A stretch of 45,633 nt of DNA from Acidobacteriota bacterium (GCA_028876395.1 JAGWRX010000190.1:1-45633), one strand, 5' to 3'. Shown: positions 26,201-34,590, counted from the first letter of the stretch. Translations and numbers: made by a program. The notes: a model not told the origin generated them from the sequence alone.

Positions 26201-27012
26201 GAATGTGCCTCCTGCGCGCCCTGCGCGGTTGCGGCTGGCACCGCGCTGCGCCTGCCCGCGCGATCGAAGAATCCACGCTCAATCTCGCCCAGCTGCGCGC
26301 GCACCCCCAGGTCCACGGACCCGAGTTCCGTTTCGATCATGCAATCGCCCAGTCGCATGCCCTCTCCGGCCAGGACCGTGGGTTTCAAGGCCAGGTTCGG
26401 CACATGCGCAATGGCTTCTGTCCACAAATCCAGCTCCGCGGCAGGAACGCGAAGACGCACCTCGGTCGAGTGGGACAGTTGCCCCAGCGCCACGCGCACT
26501 GCCCCGGTCAGAAGCAGCGGGTCCATCTGCGCTTCGCGACGAAGAATCCGCGCGGCAACAGCCAGCGCCAGTTCCACCACCTCGTGCTCCACCGCATGAA
26601 AGTAGCGTTCGCGCTCCTTGGCAAATCCGTTGATCCAGTCGGCCAATTCACCGGCACGCCGCATCTCCGCCGCTGCATGCGCTCCAGCCTGTGCCTCTCG
26701 CTCGGCCTGGCGGCCTTCCAGAATGCCCCGATCGCGTCCGGCCTCGAAGCCTCGCTGCGCTTCTTCGGCCAGCTTGCGTTCAAACTCGGCAAGCATACGT
26801 TCGTCATCGGCCGCCGTAGACAATGAAGACTGCAGCGGCATTCCGCTTGCTGCCTGCTGTCCGGTCTCGGCGAAACCCTCCCATGTCGGCGAAGGAGGTT
26901 CCGGCCCGGCTGGATACTCAAAGACTTCTACGACTGTTTCGTATTGCCCACGCATTTCTGAGGAATTCTCCCGGCCTTCGAGCCGTGTTGTCTGTCGTGT
27001 TCTCGCGCACAT
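26197..27012 (-). CDS. fliH: Flagellar assembly protein FliH
   Basis: 271-aa regulator of FliI. Residues 75-150 form a charged helical stretch (EFERKLAEEAQRGFEAGRD) like the stalk region, and the C-terminal domain (ELALAVAARILRREAQMDPLL onward to GDCMIETELGSVDLGVRAQL) is the conserved FliH/HrpE/V-ATPase-E-like part. The start is uncertain: ATG 27012 lies 3 bp after the fliG stop and suits coupling, but ATG 26955 is in frame and begins just before the plausible EFEYPAG segment. Overlaps fliI by 4 bp. Confidence 0.87.
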   Translation of the reverse strand: MCARTRQTTRLEGRENSSEMRGQYETVVEVFEYPAGPEPPSPTWEGFAETGQQAASGMPLQSSLSTAADDERMLAEFERKLAEEAQRGFEAGRDRGILEGRQAEREAQAGAHAAAEMRRAGELADWINGFAKERERYFHAVEHEVVELALAVAARILRREAQMDPLLLTGAVRVALGQLSHSTEVRLRVPAAELDLWTEAIAHVPNLALKPTVLAGEGMRLGDCMIETELGSVDLGVRAQLGEIERGFFDRAGRRSAVPAATAQGAQEAHS

Positions 27013-27014
27013 CC

Positions 27015-28067
27015 TCAGGCCAGCATCTCGTCGCCGGTTTCCAGCTTGAGCACGACTTTGCCTTCCGCCTCGAGCCGCCTCGCCAGATTGAGGATCTCCT
27101 GTTGCGCCTGCGCCACTTCGCGCGAGCGCACCGGGCCCAGCACTTCCATGTCTTCCTTCAGCATCTCCACGGCGCGCGAACTCATGGACTTGAAGATTTG
27201 CGCGCGCAGTTCTTCGTTGGCGCCGCGCAGCGCCATGGCCAGTTGCCGCTTGTCCACGCCGGAGACGATCTCGCGAATGGTCGCCGGAGGCACCGTCACC
27301 AGGTCCTCAAAAGTGAACATCAGGTTGCGGATGCCAATAGCGAGATCGGGCTGGCCGTCCTCAATCTGTTCCAGAATCTTCTTCGACTCTTCGGCGTCGA
27401 GCCGGTTGAGCAAATCCGCCACCGCCTTGAAGCCCGAATAGCTCTTCCGCGCTGTGTCACCCATGTTTTCCAGGCGCCGGTGCAGAATGTGTGCCACCTT
27501 CTGCGCCATCTCCGGCGAGAACTGCCGCATCTCCGCCAGCCGCTGCACCGAAACAACCTTGTGCTCTTCGCTCAGGTTTGACAGCACCAGCGATGCCCGC
27601 TTTGGGTCAAGATGAGCCAGCACAAGCGCGATGGTCTGGGGGTGCTCGGAATCAAGCAGCTTTCCCAACTGCTGCGGGTCGGTGCGCTGCAGCTTGGCCA
27701 GATTTCCCTGCGCCTCCTCCTGCGAGCGGCGCACCAGCATCAGCAGATCGTTGGCGCGCTCTCTGCCGAATGTCTCCACCAGCAAACGGCTGGCGTAGTC
27801 CAGCCCCCCATGAACCATGAAGTTCTGCGTCTCCAGCAGCTCCCAGAATTCCTGCATGATCTGCGCGGAAAGCTCCGGCGTGATGCCGCGCAACTCGGCC
27901 AGTTCCTCGGTGAGTCGCTGCACGTCCGCTTCCGGTAGGTCGCGCAGGATTTCCTTGGCCAGGTCCTCACCCACGGCAACCAGCAGTACGGCGGCCTTGC
28001 GCACTCCGCTCATGCCCACCGACGAGCGCCGCTTCCCTATTCCGACTTCGTCTTTCTGTTCCGCCAA
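27015..28067 (-). CDS. fliG: Flagellar motor switch protein FliG
   Basis: 350-aa rotor protein that joins the MS ring to the switch complex and interacts with the stator. N-, middle and C-terminal domains are all visible: GVRKAAVLLVAVGED near residue 21, the EHPQTIALVLAHL motif (about 162-174), and the charged torque helix region DKRQLAMALRGANEELRAQ near 293. The length is normal. An N-terminal extension of about 19 charged residues precedes the first conserved helix. The gene begins 66 bp after fliF. Confidence 0.96.
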   Translation of the reverse strand: MAEQKDEVGIGKRRSSVGMSGVRKAAVLLVAVGEDLAKEILRDLPEADVQRLTEELAELRGITPELSAQIMQEFWELLETQNFMVHGGLDYASRLLVETFGRERANDLLMLVRRSQEEAQGNLAKLQRTDPQQLGKLLDSEHPQTIALVLAHLDPKRASLVLSNLSEEHKVVSVQRLAEMRQFSPEMAQKVAHILHRRLENMGDTARKSYSGFKAVADLLNRLDAEESKKILEQIEDGQPDLAIGIRNLMFTFEDLVTVPPATIREIVSGVDKRQLAMALRGANEELRAQIFKSMSSRAVEMLKEDMEVLGPVRSREVAQAQQEILNLARRLEAEGKVVLKLETGDEMLA

Positions 28068-28133
28068 GGTTCCAACCCTTTCGTCGAGTGCCCAGGTCTT
28101 ACTCTGCGGTCTGCCGTCCCGTTTCCCGCTTCC

Positions 28134-29801
28134 TTACTCGGAATGAATCCAGCTCTGCAAAAGGCGCGAGCTCTGTGCCGGCTCGCGCCGCAGATGGCCT
28201 GTTACCTGTTCGTATATCTCCTGCGCTCGCAGCCGCTCGGGGTCGGGTGGAGGAGGCTCAGAAGGGCTGAACACAGGAGGCGCAGCCTGTTGCCCGGGCA
28301 ACTCCCGCGCCGGTCTTTTCCCTGCATCGGCGGCTCCTTCCGCCAGCGCCGTTCGCGCCATGCGGAGCGCCGGGCGCACACCAAGAGCCAGCACCACGAG
28401 CAGTCCGAGCAGCAGCGCAATGTACTTGACCAGCACCGGCGAGCTCTCGGCCGTGTTCAGCAACTGGCCCGGCACCGACATCGGCTGCTTCGAACGGTTT
28501 TCGTCGAACGCGATATCCTCGACCGTCAGCATGTCGCCCCGCGATGCATCGAACCCCACGGAGGCCTGCGCCAGAGCCGTCAGATTGCGCAGCTCATTGG
28601 CCGGCCAGGGCTGCCACTGTGCCGCTGCGCCGCGTGACGCCGGCCGCATCAGCCGGTCGTTCACCACGATGGCTGCTGTCATCCGCCGCACCCGTCCGGG
28701 ATTCTCGACCAGATGACGCACCGTTTTTGATACGCCATACGTTCCCGACTCGCTGCTGGAGGTCTGCGGCGGCGTGGTTAGCCTGGGATACACAGGCAGA
28801 GCCTGGGTGTTGGGCGCGTTGGATGCAGCCCCGGGCACTCCTGCCGCCACCGGCTGGCCGCCGCTCGTCTGCTGCGTGCGCTGCATGGACAAGGTGGCCG
28901 TCTGCGCCGGATCGTAGCTCTCCCGCGTTTCCTCTGTGGCGTCGGGATCGTAATCGAGCGTGACCGATGCGCGCACGTTGCCTGGACCGGTCACCGGCTC
29001 CAGTGTCGAAATAAGCTTTTCCTCAAGCGCCTGCTCTGCGCTCAGGCGCAAGGCATCGGGTGTCTTGGGCCCCAGAGGCAGATGGCCGGCTGCATCCACC
29101 AGCACCACGCGATCCGGCGAAAGTCCGTCCACAGCGGATGCCACCAGATTCCTGATCGCCTCCGTTTCGCCGTCAGCCAGAGAGCGGTGGCGCAGCTTCA
29201 GGACCACGGAAGCCTTGGCGGGGCGTTCTTCTTCGCGAAACAGCGAGTCATGCGGCATCACCAGATGCACGCGCGCCGATTCGACATCGGCCAGCGTTCC
29301 CACCGTATGCTCCAGTTCGCCTTCCAGCGCACGCTGGTAGTTCACGCGCTCGTCAAACTCGGAACCGACCCAGTTGGGCTTGTCGAACAGCTCAAAGCCC
29401 AGGCGCCCGCTTTTGACTCCGCCTTTGGCTGCCGTTGCAAGACGAGCCTTGTCCAATTGCGGAGCGGGAACCCGAATGGCAGTTCCATTTGCATCCACTT
29501 CAAATGGGATCTGCGCCTGCGTCAGGGTCAGGCCGGTCTGCCGCGCGTCGTCCGGATCAAGGCCCGCGTAGAGCGTGCGCCAGTCTGTGCGCAGACCATA
29601 CCACAGGATTCCACCTACCAGCGCGCCCAGCAGTGCCGCGGCAGCCAGTGACCAGCCGCGCTGCGCACTGGGTATCGAGGCCCATTGCACCCGGGCCCGC
29701 GTCCACATGGCATGCAGCCCTGCGGCCAGTTGCTGCCCTTGTCCGCCCGCGGCCGGCGGGCTCTTCTCCATCTGTGTCCCTGTTGTGGCCATGGTCCCCA
29801 T
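28134..29801 (-). CDS. fliF: Flagellar MS-ring protein FliF
   Basis: 555-aa inner-membrane ring protein. The first membrane helix is at about residues 49-70 (WSLAAAALLGALVGGILWYG). The conserved periplasmic YscJ/FliF domain follows (YAGLDPDDARQTGLTL, then FELFDKPNWVGSEFDERVNYQRALEGEL in outline). A less conserved periplasmic part leads to a second membrane helix (SSPVLVKYIALLLGLLVVLA) and a cytoplasmic tail that binds FliG. ATG 29801 is used; 29792 is also possible. It starts 15 bp after fliE. Confidence 0.95.
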   Translation of the reverse strand: MGTMATTGTQMEKSPPAAGGQGQQLAAGLHAMWTRARVQWASIPSAQRGWSLAAAALLGALVGGILWYGLRTDWRTLYAGLDPDDARQTGLTLTQAQIPFEVDANGTAIRVPAPQLDKARLATAAKGGVKSGRLGFELFDKPNWVGSEFDERVNYQRALEGELEHTVGTLADVESARVHLVMPHDSLFREEERPAKASVVLKLRHRSLADGETEAIRNLVASAVDGLSPDRVVLVDAAGHLPLGPKTPDALRLSAEQALEEKLISTLEPVTGPGNVRASVTLDYDPDATEETRESYDPAQTATLSMQRTQQTSGGQPVAAGVPGAASNAPNTQALPVYPRLTTPPQTSSSESGTYGVSKTVRHLVENPGRVRRMTAAIVVNDRLMRPASRGAAAQWQPWPANELRNLTALAQASVGFDASRGDMLTVEDIAFDENRSKQPMSVPGQLLNTAESSPVLVKYIALLLGLLVVLALGVRPALRMARTALAEGAADAGKRPARELPGQQAAPPVFSPSEPPPPDPERLRAQEIYEQVTGHLRREPAQSSRLLQSWIHSE

Positions 29802-29816
29802 TCCCTGCCGCTTCGC

Positions 29817-30140
29817 TTAGAACTGCATCCCCATCACCTGCTGGTAGGCCTGCACCGCCTTGTTGCGCACCGCAAGCGCGAGCTCGAAGGCCATGTCCGC
29901 CTTCTGCGTGGCGATCATCGCCTGATGCACATCCACGCCCGAGCCGGTCATCAGCCCGTCTACCGTGTCACGTGCCCGGCTCTCCAGCGCATTCACCTGC
30001 CCCACCGCATCCGCCAGCAGATTGCTGAAGGGCGTGGACTCCGGGTTGTTGCCGCCCGCTTGCATCAGCTTGAGCGCGCTGCCTGCGAATCCAGGCGACG
30101 ATGCGCTGATGCCTGCAACTGCGTTCATTCCGGTCTGCAT
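29817..30140 (-). CDS. fliE: Flagellar hook-basal body protein FliE
   Basis: 107-aa junction protein between MS ring and rod. The conserved C-terminal half reads FSNLLADAVGQVN, then DVHQAMIATQKADMAFELA and the terminal VRNKAVQAYQQVMGMQ. The ATG at 30140 is chosen because AAGGAGGG lies 6 nt upstream; a longer frame would overlap flgC. It is 49 bp after flgC and 15 bp before fliF. Confidence 0.93.
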   Translation of the reverse strand: MQTGMNAVAGISASSPGFAGSALKLMQAGGNNPESTPFSNLLADAVGQVNALESRARDTVDGLMTGSGVDVHQAMIATQKADMAFELALAVRNKAVQAYQQVMGMQF

Positions 30141-30189
30141 CGTTTCCCTCCTTGATTGAGCAATTCCTCGTCGTCGGCTGCTGCCCCGA

Positions 30190-30684
30190 TCACGCCTTTG
30201 CAATCTCCAGCGCCGATGTGATCATGCTCTTCTCCGCCTGAACTGCCGACCCGTTCAGGCCGTAGGCGCGCGTGGCGCCCATCAGGTCCACCATCTCCGT
30301 CAGGGGATTGATGTCTGGATAGGACACATATCCGTCGGGCCCCGCGTCAGGGTGCCCGGGGTCATAGCGCTTGAGCGCAGGCGCAGGATCCTCTACAACC
30401 TGCGCGATGTGCACGCCCGGCGCAACGCCGCCTGTGGCCAGATTCTGCAACGGTAGCGACGCCGCCTCCGGCGCGGGTGCAAACTCCGAGGCGTCGCCCA
30501 GGGCATTCAAAAAGCCGCCGTCGCCCTGATTGGCGGCAAAGACCACCATTTGCCGGTGATATGGCCCACCCGTGGCGGTGCGCGTGGTTTCTGCATTCGC
30601 CATGTTGGCTGCAACCACCTCGGCGCGCATCCGCTCGGCCTGCATCGCCGAGCCTGAAGTCTCCATCAATCCAAAGAGATTCAT
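30190..30684 (-). CDS. flgC: Flagellar basal-body rod protein FlgC
   Basis: 164-aa proximal rod subunit. The N-terminus MNLFGLMETSGSAMQAERMRAEVVAANMANAET, in outline residues 1-33, matches the rod family. The C-terminal signature VSYPDINPLTEMVDLMGATRAY is clear, with the final amphipathic helix after it. ATG 30684 has AAAGG about 11 nt upstream and matches the family; the frame continues upstream into flgB without conserved sequence. Second gene of the basal-body run, 46 bp after flgB. Confidence 0.94.
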   Translation of the reverse strand: MNLFGLMETSGSAMQAERMRAEVVAANMANAETTRTATGGPYHRQMVVFAANQGDGGFLNALGDASEFAPAPEAASLPLQNLATGGVAPGVHIAQVVEDPAPALKRYDPGHPDAGPDGYVSYPDINPLTEMVDLMGATRAYGLNGSAVQAEKSMITSALEIAKA

Positions 30685-30730
30685 TGCTGATGTACCTTTC
30701 CGTCCGCCGTTCCGTTCTTCCACTGCGGCG

Positions 30731-31096
30731 TTACTTGTCCGCGTGAATGGCGTCATTGATGCGTTGATACTCCTGTCGCAGCAGGGCGACGCCGGTCCTG
30801 TATTTCAGTTGCGCTTCAGCCAGGTTCAGGCTTTCTCTGTCCATGGAGACGTTGTTCCCGTCGGGCCGCGCAATCAGCCCATCGACCGCCTTCACCTGCA
30901 CCGGCGGCGTTCCGCGCCCCCGGTTCACTCCGTCGAGCGCCTCGCGCATCTCCGCCTCGAAATCTATGCCCAGTGCCTGGTAGCCGGGCGTGTCAATGTT
31001 GGCCATGTTGGCCGCCGTCAGCTTGGCCTCGCTCGATGCCAGGTCCATGTAACGCGCAATCTGGTCGCTCAGCCGTGTCTCGACCTGAAGGTTCAT
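30731..31096 (-). CDS. flgB: Flagellar basal-body rod protein FlgB
   Basis: 121-aa proximal rod subunit with the rod signature AANMANIDTPGYQA (residues 28-41) and the C-terminal helix region AEAQLKYRTGVALLRQEYQRINDAI. The length is a little short of the usual 130 or so but nothing conserved is missing. AGGAGG precedes the ATG by about 8 nt. It is the first structural gene after the DNA-binding-domain-less sigma-54 activator, 59 bp downstream of it. Confidence 0.94.
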   Translation of the reverse strand: MNLQVETRLSDQIARYMDLASSEAKLTAANMANIDTPGYQALGIDFEAEMREALDGVNRGRGTPPVQVKAVDGLIARPDGNNVSMDRESLNLAEAQLKYRTGVALLRQEYQRINDAIHADK

Positions 31097-31155
31097 GGCA
31101 ATTTCCTCCTCTGTGTCTTCGCGCAGGTTTCCGTTCCATCGCGTATTCGGCGGGT

Positions 31156-32457
31156 TCAGTTCACCGTCAGACCAAAATCGATATCCTGTGATGTCAGTAC
31201 GGGCGCATCGCCGGCCAGGATCGCAGCCCGTTCCAGCACATGCTCGAGCTCGCGCACGTTGCCCGGCCAGGGATGCGCTGCCAGCTTGGCCAGTGCCGCC
31301 GCGTCGATCCGCTTCACCGGGGCATCGCGGCCCATGCGTTCCAGAAAGTGATGCACCAGCAGCGGCAGATCGTCGGCGTGCTCGGCCAGCGCCGGGGTGC
31401 GAATGAGGAAGACGGCCAGCCGATAGTAAAGATCGGCGCGGAATGTCCCCGTCTGGGTGTGCTGCGCCAGCGGCCGGTGCGTTGCGGCTACAATCCGCAC
31501 ATCCACCTTCAACGTCTCGTTGTCGCCCACCCGCTGCAGCTCGCCGCTCTCCACGAAACGCAGCAGCTTGGACTGCAGCGCCAGCGGCATTTCGCCAATC
31601 TCATCCAGAAACAGCGTCCCGCCATTGGCAGCCTCAATGCGCCCTACGCGACCCTGCACCGCGCCGGTAAAAGCTCCGCGCGTGTGGCCGAACAGCTCGG
31701 CTTCGAGCAGCGCCTCGGGAATTGCAGCGCAGTTGATGGCTACAAATGGCTTGCGGCTGCGCAGAGAGAGGCGATGCAATGCTTCAGCTACAAGCTCCTT
31801 GCCTGATCCAGTCGGACCCTCAACCAGCACGGGAGTCGAGCGCGGCGCCACGAGACGGATGCGGCGGCTGACCTCCAGCATGCAGGGCGCATCGCCCACC
31901 AGCTCCGGAAGGCGCTCGTTCGCCGTGTTCGCTTTGCCGCCGCCGGAATGTTCTCCGGCCGGCGTCGCGGCAGCAGGCTTCTCCAGCGTCTGCGCAGAAT
32001 GCGATGAATCTGAAATTACCTCAATGTGCCCATGCCGGGTCACGCCGCCATCCTCCGGCAGCACGGGAGCGGAATTCCAGGCGGCGGTATCGCTGTCCTG
32101 GCTGCGGCGAAGGGCATAGAGCAGCTCCTGGCGATGTGGTCCGCGCGGGCTTTCATGAGCGGCCGTTCCGTCGGCGCTGAGCAGGTCCACATCAGGAAAA
32201 GACGTCCTGAAATCCCTCAGAAACTCGCCATGATCGAGATCGGGAAGCCAGGAATCGACGATGACCGCTGCAGGGGCCGCGGCAGACGCTTCAGCCCAGA
32301 CTGCCGCGCCGCCTTCGGCCTCGCGAACCTGCCAGCGCAGGCCGGTGAGAATCTCGTTGATCCGCTGGCGGAAGCTGCGATCGGCGCTGACCACCAGCGC
32401 GGTGCGTGACCGCATGCGCGGGGTTGCGGGAAGAACTGGACCCGGAAAGGCTTGCAT
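31156..32457 (-). CDS. Sigma-54 activator lacking a DNA-binding domain (FlgR-like)
   Basis: 433-aa flagellar sigma-54 activator. The N-terminal receiver-like domain (18-120) is atypical, with VVSADRS instead of an acidic pair but a possible phosphoacceptor Asp68 in VIVDSWLPD. A Ser/Ala/Gly-rich linker follows to about residue 180. The AAA+ domain has Walker A GPTGSGKE (214-221), the canonical GAFTGA (261-266), Walker B TLFLDE and the lid motif WPGNVREL. It stops 13 residues after LTSQDID, so the Fis-type helix-turn-helix is absent. The usual LRERxxDI is altered to ALAEHADDL. ATG 32457 follows AAGGAGAA. H. pylori FlgR is a known activator of this DNA-binding-free design. Confidence 0.88.
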   Translation of the reverse strand: MQAFPGPVLPATPRMRSRTALVVSADRSFRQRINEILTGLRWQVREAEGGAAVWAEASAAAPAAVIVDSWLPDLDHGEFLRDFRTSFPDVDLLSADGTAAHESPRGPHRQELLYALRRSQDSDTAAWNSAPVLPEDGGVTRHGHIEVISDSSHSAQTLEKPAAATPAGEHSGGGKANTANERLPELVGDAPCMLEVSRRIRLVAPRSTPVLVEGPTGSGKELVAEALHRLSLRSRKPFVAINCAAIPEALLEAELFGHTRGAFTGAVQGRVGRIEAANGGTLFLDEIGEMPLALQSKLLRFVESGELQRVGDNETLKVDVRIVAATHRPLAQHTQTGTFRADLYYRLAVFLIRTPALAEHADDLPLLVHHFLERMGRDAPVKRIDAAALAKLAAHPWPGNVRELEHVLERAAILAGDAPVLTSQDIDFGLTVN

Positions 32458-32501
32458 AGCAATTCTCCTTCGATTCGGGCGATGCGCATCGTGCGGCGCG
32501 T

Positions 32502-33254
32502 TCACTGCGCTTCAACAACTGAACTGACGGATTGCTTTGCGACGGTCGCTGCGGCATGGGCTGGGTCCATTGGCGCCAACAGCGTCCCTTCAGCCGGAAC
32601 CATGTAGCCCTGGCCACGTACTGTCCGGATCAGTCGTCCCGGAGGTGGATCCTTGAGTTTGCGGCGCAGGTAATTCACATACACGTCCACGATGTTGGTG
32701 GTCTGTGCCGGTTCCATGTTCCAGACCGAATCCAGCAGTTCGACCCGCGAGACGCAGTGGCCGCGGTTGAGCATCAGGTGCTCCAGAAGTGCAAACTCCT
32801 TGTTGGTAAACTCGATGTGTTCGCCAGCGCGAATAGCCGCGTGGTCCAACCGGTTCAACTCCAGCTCGCCGGCGCGCAACAGCAGGCGGGCTTCGCGCTT
32901 GCGCCGCAGGAGCGCGCGGCAGCGGGCGCGCAGTTCATACAGGCTGAAAGGCTTCACCATCAGGTCATCGGCTCCGCGGTCCAGGCAGCGCACCCGGGTC
33001 TCCACCTCCTGCCGCCCAGTCAGCACCAGCACGGGCAGATCGGCGTCCATGACGCGCAGCTCGTCGAGCACCTGCTCCCCATCCTTGATCGGCATATTCA
33101 GATCGAGAATCGTCAGGTCAGGCATCTCCTCGCGAAAAGCCTCAACCGCGGCGGCACCGTCATGCGCCAGGCGGACGCGATGCCCATCGGCCTCCAGCCC
33201 GCGGCTCAGGAACAGGCCCAGCGCCTTGTCGTCTTCGGCAATCAGCAATCTCAT
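32502..33254 (-). CDS. OmpR/PhoB-type response regulator heading the flagellar cluster
   Basis: 250-aa regulator. The receiver has the acidic residues EDD (7-9), phosphoacceptor Asp51 in LTILDLNMP, and the switch Thr and Lys in VLVLTGR and MVKPFSLYEL. The C-terminal winged-helix domain (about 125-225) shows the family pattern LTNKEFALLEHLM-like FTNKEFALLEHLM, VDVYVNYLRRKL and IRTVRGQGYM. No kinase is adjacent. It is the first gene of the minus-strand run, 44 bp before the sigma-54 activator, so it probably controls flagellar expression. GAAAGG precedes the ATG at 33254; an upstream ATG at 33269 is also in frame. An Ala-rich tail follows the wing. Confidence 0.92.
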   Translation of the reverse strand: MRLLIAEDDKALGLFLSRGLEADGHRVRLAHDGAAAVEAFREEMPDLTILDLNMPIKDGEQVLDELRVMDADLPVLVLTGRQEVETRVRCLDRGADDLMVKPFSLYELRARCRALLRRKREARLLLRAGELELNRLDHAAIRAGEHIEFTNKEFALLEHLMLNRGHCVSRVELLDSVWNMEPAQTTNIVDVYVNYLRRKLKDPPPGRLIRTVRGQGYMVPAEGTLLAPMDPAHAAATVAKQSVSSVVEAQ

Positions 33255-33317
33255 GGCAGCCTTTCTCATGCGGCGGAATCCGCGGATTGAACGCTCCGCT
33301 GCCAACCCCGCCCGCCG

Positions 33318-33333
33318 CGTTAACGTGCGCTAA
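33318..33333 (-). promoter_or_regulatory. Direct repeat upstream of the OmpR-type regulator
   Basis: On the minus strand TTAGCGCACGTTAACG contains TTAGCG and TTAACG with a 10-bp period. OmpR/PhoB-type regulators commonly bind direct repeats of 10-11 bp period, so this could be an autoregulatory site 65-80 bp before the start codon. By eye only. The remainder of 33255-33538 holds no supported gene; a 49-codon frame at 33416-33565 would overlap the lexA promoter and is doubtful. Confidence 0.3.
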
Positions 33334-33538
33334 CCTGCGGCTCCACTCCACCTTGCTTCGCGCAGGCGAGGAACTCAAGACACATGAGAGAAAAGAAAGG
33401 AGGGTGATTCCGGGAATGGAATTGCTCATGAGAAAGTTTCAAAACGGAGATGGCGGCCGCCCACCCCCGCTCTGGACCGGGCTGTCCGGCGGAATCTTCC
33501 AAAGCAACGGCGGAAGGAAGAAAATACGAAAAAGGCTG

Positions 33539-33566
33539 TTGCATTTCGCTTTTTATTCGCTATAAT
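33539..33566 (+). promoter_or_regulatory. lexA: lexA promoter with direct-repeat operator candidate
   Basis: TTGCAT (33539-33544) and a perfect TATAAT (33561-33566) are 16 bp apart. The -10 ends 6 bp before the ATG, so transcription should start on or next to it. TTCGCT is directly repeated with an 11-bp period (33545-33550 and 33556-33561) between the two boxes, which may be the LexA operator. Confidence 0.6.
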
Positions 33567-33572
33567 GCGCCC

Positions 33573-34178
33573 ATGGCTGTCACACGAAGGCAAAAAGAGG
33601 TTCTCGATTTCCTTGAGTCGTTTGTCGCACGCAATGGCTATTCCCCTTCTTTTGAGGAGATTGCGCGCGGCATGGGGCTGAAGAGCCTGGCCACTGTCCA
33701 CAAGCACATCACCAACCTTGAGCGGAAGGGGATGCTGGACCGTGTCCATAACCGCAGCCGCTCAATCGATGTGCTGCCGCCAGGCGCGCGCTCGCGCACC
33801 AGCGACCGGCTTCCGCTCGCCGGACGCATTGCCGCAGGACTGCCCGTGGAGACGACCGAGGTGCCGGAGAGCATTTCCCTGCATGACGTAGTCGGCAACC
33901 GCGACGTATTTGCTCTCGAGGTGCGGGGCGACTCCATGCGCGACGAGCACATCATCAATGGCGATTATGTGCTGGTGGAGCGCACGCGCACCGCCCGACA
34001 GGGAGAGATCGTGGTGGCGCTGGTGCATGGCGCTGAAACCACCCTGAAGCGCTTTTATTCTGAAGGCCAGTTGGTCCGGCTGCAGCCCGCCAACGTTGAG
34101 ATGGAGCCCATCTATGTCCCGGCCGCGCAGGTGGCGATCCAGGGCCGTGTGCTTGGCGTACTGCGCAAGTACCGCTAA
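33573..34178 (+). CDS. lexA: SOS repressor LexA
   Basis: 201-aa repressor that undergoes RecA-stimulated self-cleavage. The N-terminal winged helix-turn-helix starts MAVTRRQKEVLDFLESF and contains GYSPSFEEIARGMG with the recognition part SLATVHKHITNLE. Cleavage would occur at Ala88-Gly89 (GRIAAGLP), and the catalytic pair is Ser121 (RGDSM) and Lys159 (TTLKRF) in the S24 domain. The ATG at 33573 has no ribosome site; the -10 box ends 6 bp before it, implying a leaderless message. It diverges from the flagellar cluster and converges with trxA through a shared hairpin. Confidence 0.96.
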   Translation: MAVTRRQKEVLDFLESFVARNGYSPSFEEIARGMGLKSLATVHKHITNLERKGMLDRVHNRSRSIDVLPPGARSRTSDRLPLAGRIAAGLPVETTEVPESISLHDVVGNRDVFALEVRGDSMRDEHIINGDYVLVERTRTARQGEIVVALVHGAETTLKRFYSEGQLVRLQPANVEMEPIYVPAAQVAIQGRVLGVLRKYR

Positions 34179-34196
34179 GCCCCTGCCCCGAAATGC

Positions 34197-34228
34197 AGAA
34201 GGGCCCGGCAGACTTGCCGGGCCCTTCT
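34197..34228. terminator. Bidirectional terminator between lexA and trxA
   Basis: A perfect 14-bp stem, AGAAGGGCCCGGCA / TGCCGGGCCCTTCT, with loop GACT lies between the two convergent stops. T-rich sequence is modest on both sides. Confidence 0.8.
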
Positions 34229-34257
34229 CCTCTCTGCACTTGCTTTCGCACTGATCC

Positions 34258-34590
34258 TTACGTCAGCAGGCGCTGAACCTTCTCCTCGATCACATTCTGG
34301 GGCGCATAGCCCACTATCTGATCCGCCACCTTGCCTCCCTTGAAGAACAGAAGCGTGGGAATTCCGCGAATGCCATAGCGCGAAGGCGTAGCGCCGTTCT
34401 CATCCACGTTCACTTTGGCAACCTTCAGCTTGCCGGCGTAGGCTGTCGCCACGCCATCCACGATGGGGGCAATTGCCTTGCACGGGCCGCACCAGACCGC
34501 CCAGAAATCCACCAGAACCGGCTGCTCGCTGCGCAGCACTTCCTGGTCAAACGTTGCATCGCTCACTTCAAGAACTCCCAATCCAGCCAT
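34258..34590 (-). CDS. trxA: Thioredoxin
   Basis: 110-aa cytoplasmic dithiol oxidoreductase with the active site WCGPC (Trp33-Cys37). The conserved cis-Pro segment GIPTLLFFKGG lies near residue 77 and the buried Asp is in VLVDFWA. The length is normal and there is no signal peptide. GGGAGG lies about 5 nt before the ATG. It stands alone on the minus strand after a 400-bp gap from thrB. Confidence 0.96.
   Translation of the reverse strand: MAGLGVLEVSDATFDQEVLRSEQPVLVDFWAVWCGPCKAIAPIVDGVATAYAGKLKVAKVNVDENGATPSRYGIRGIPTLLFFKGGKVADQIVGYAPQNVIEEKVQRLLT

Noticed and set aside
33416-33565. 49-codon plus-strand frame (MELLMRKFQNGD...) with a GGAGG upstream
   Set aside because: Spacing of the ribosome site is long (12 nt), the product resembles nothing, and the frame runs through the lexA promoter.
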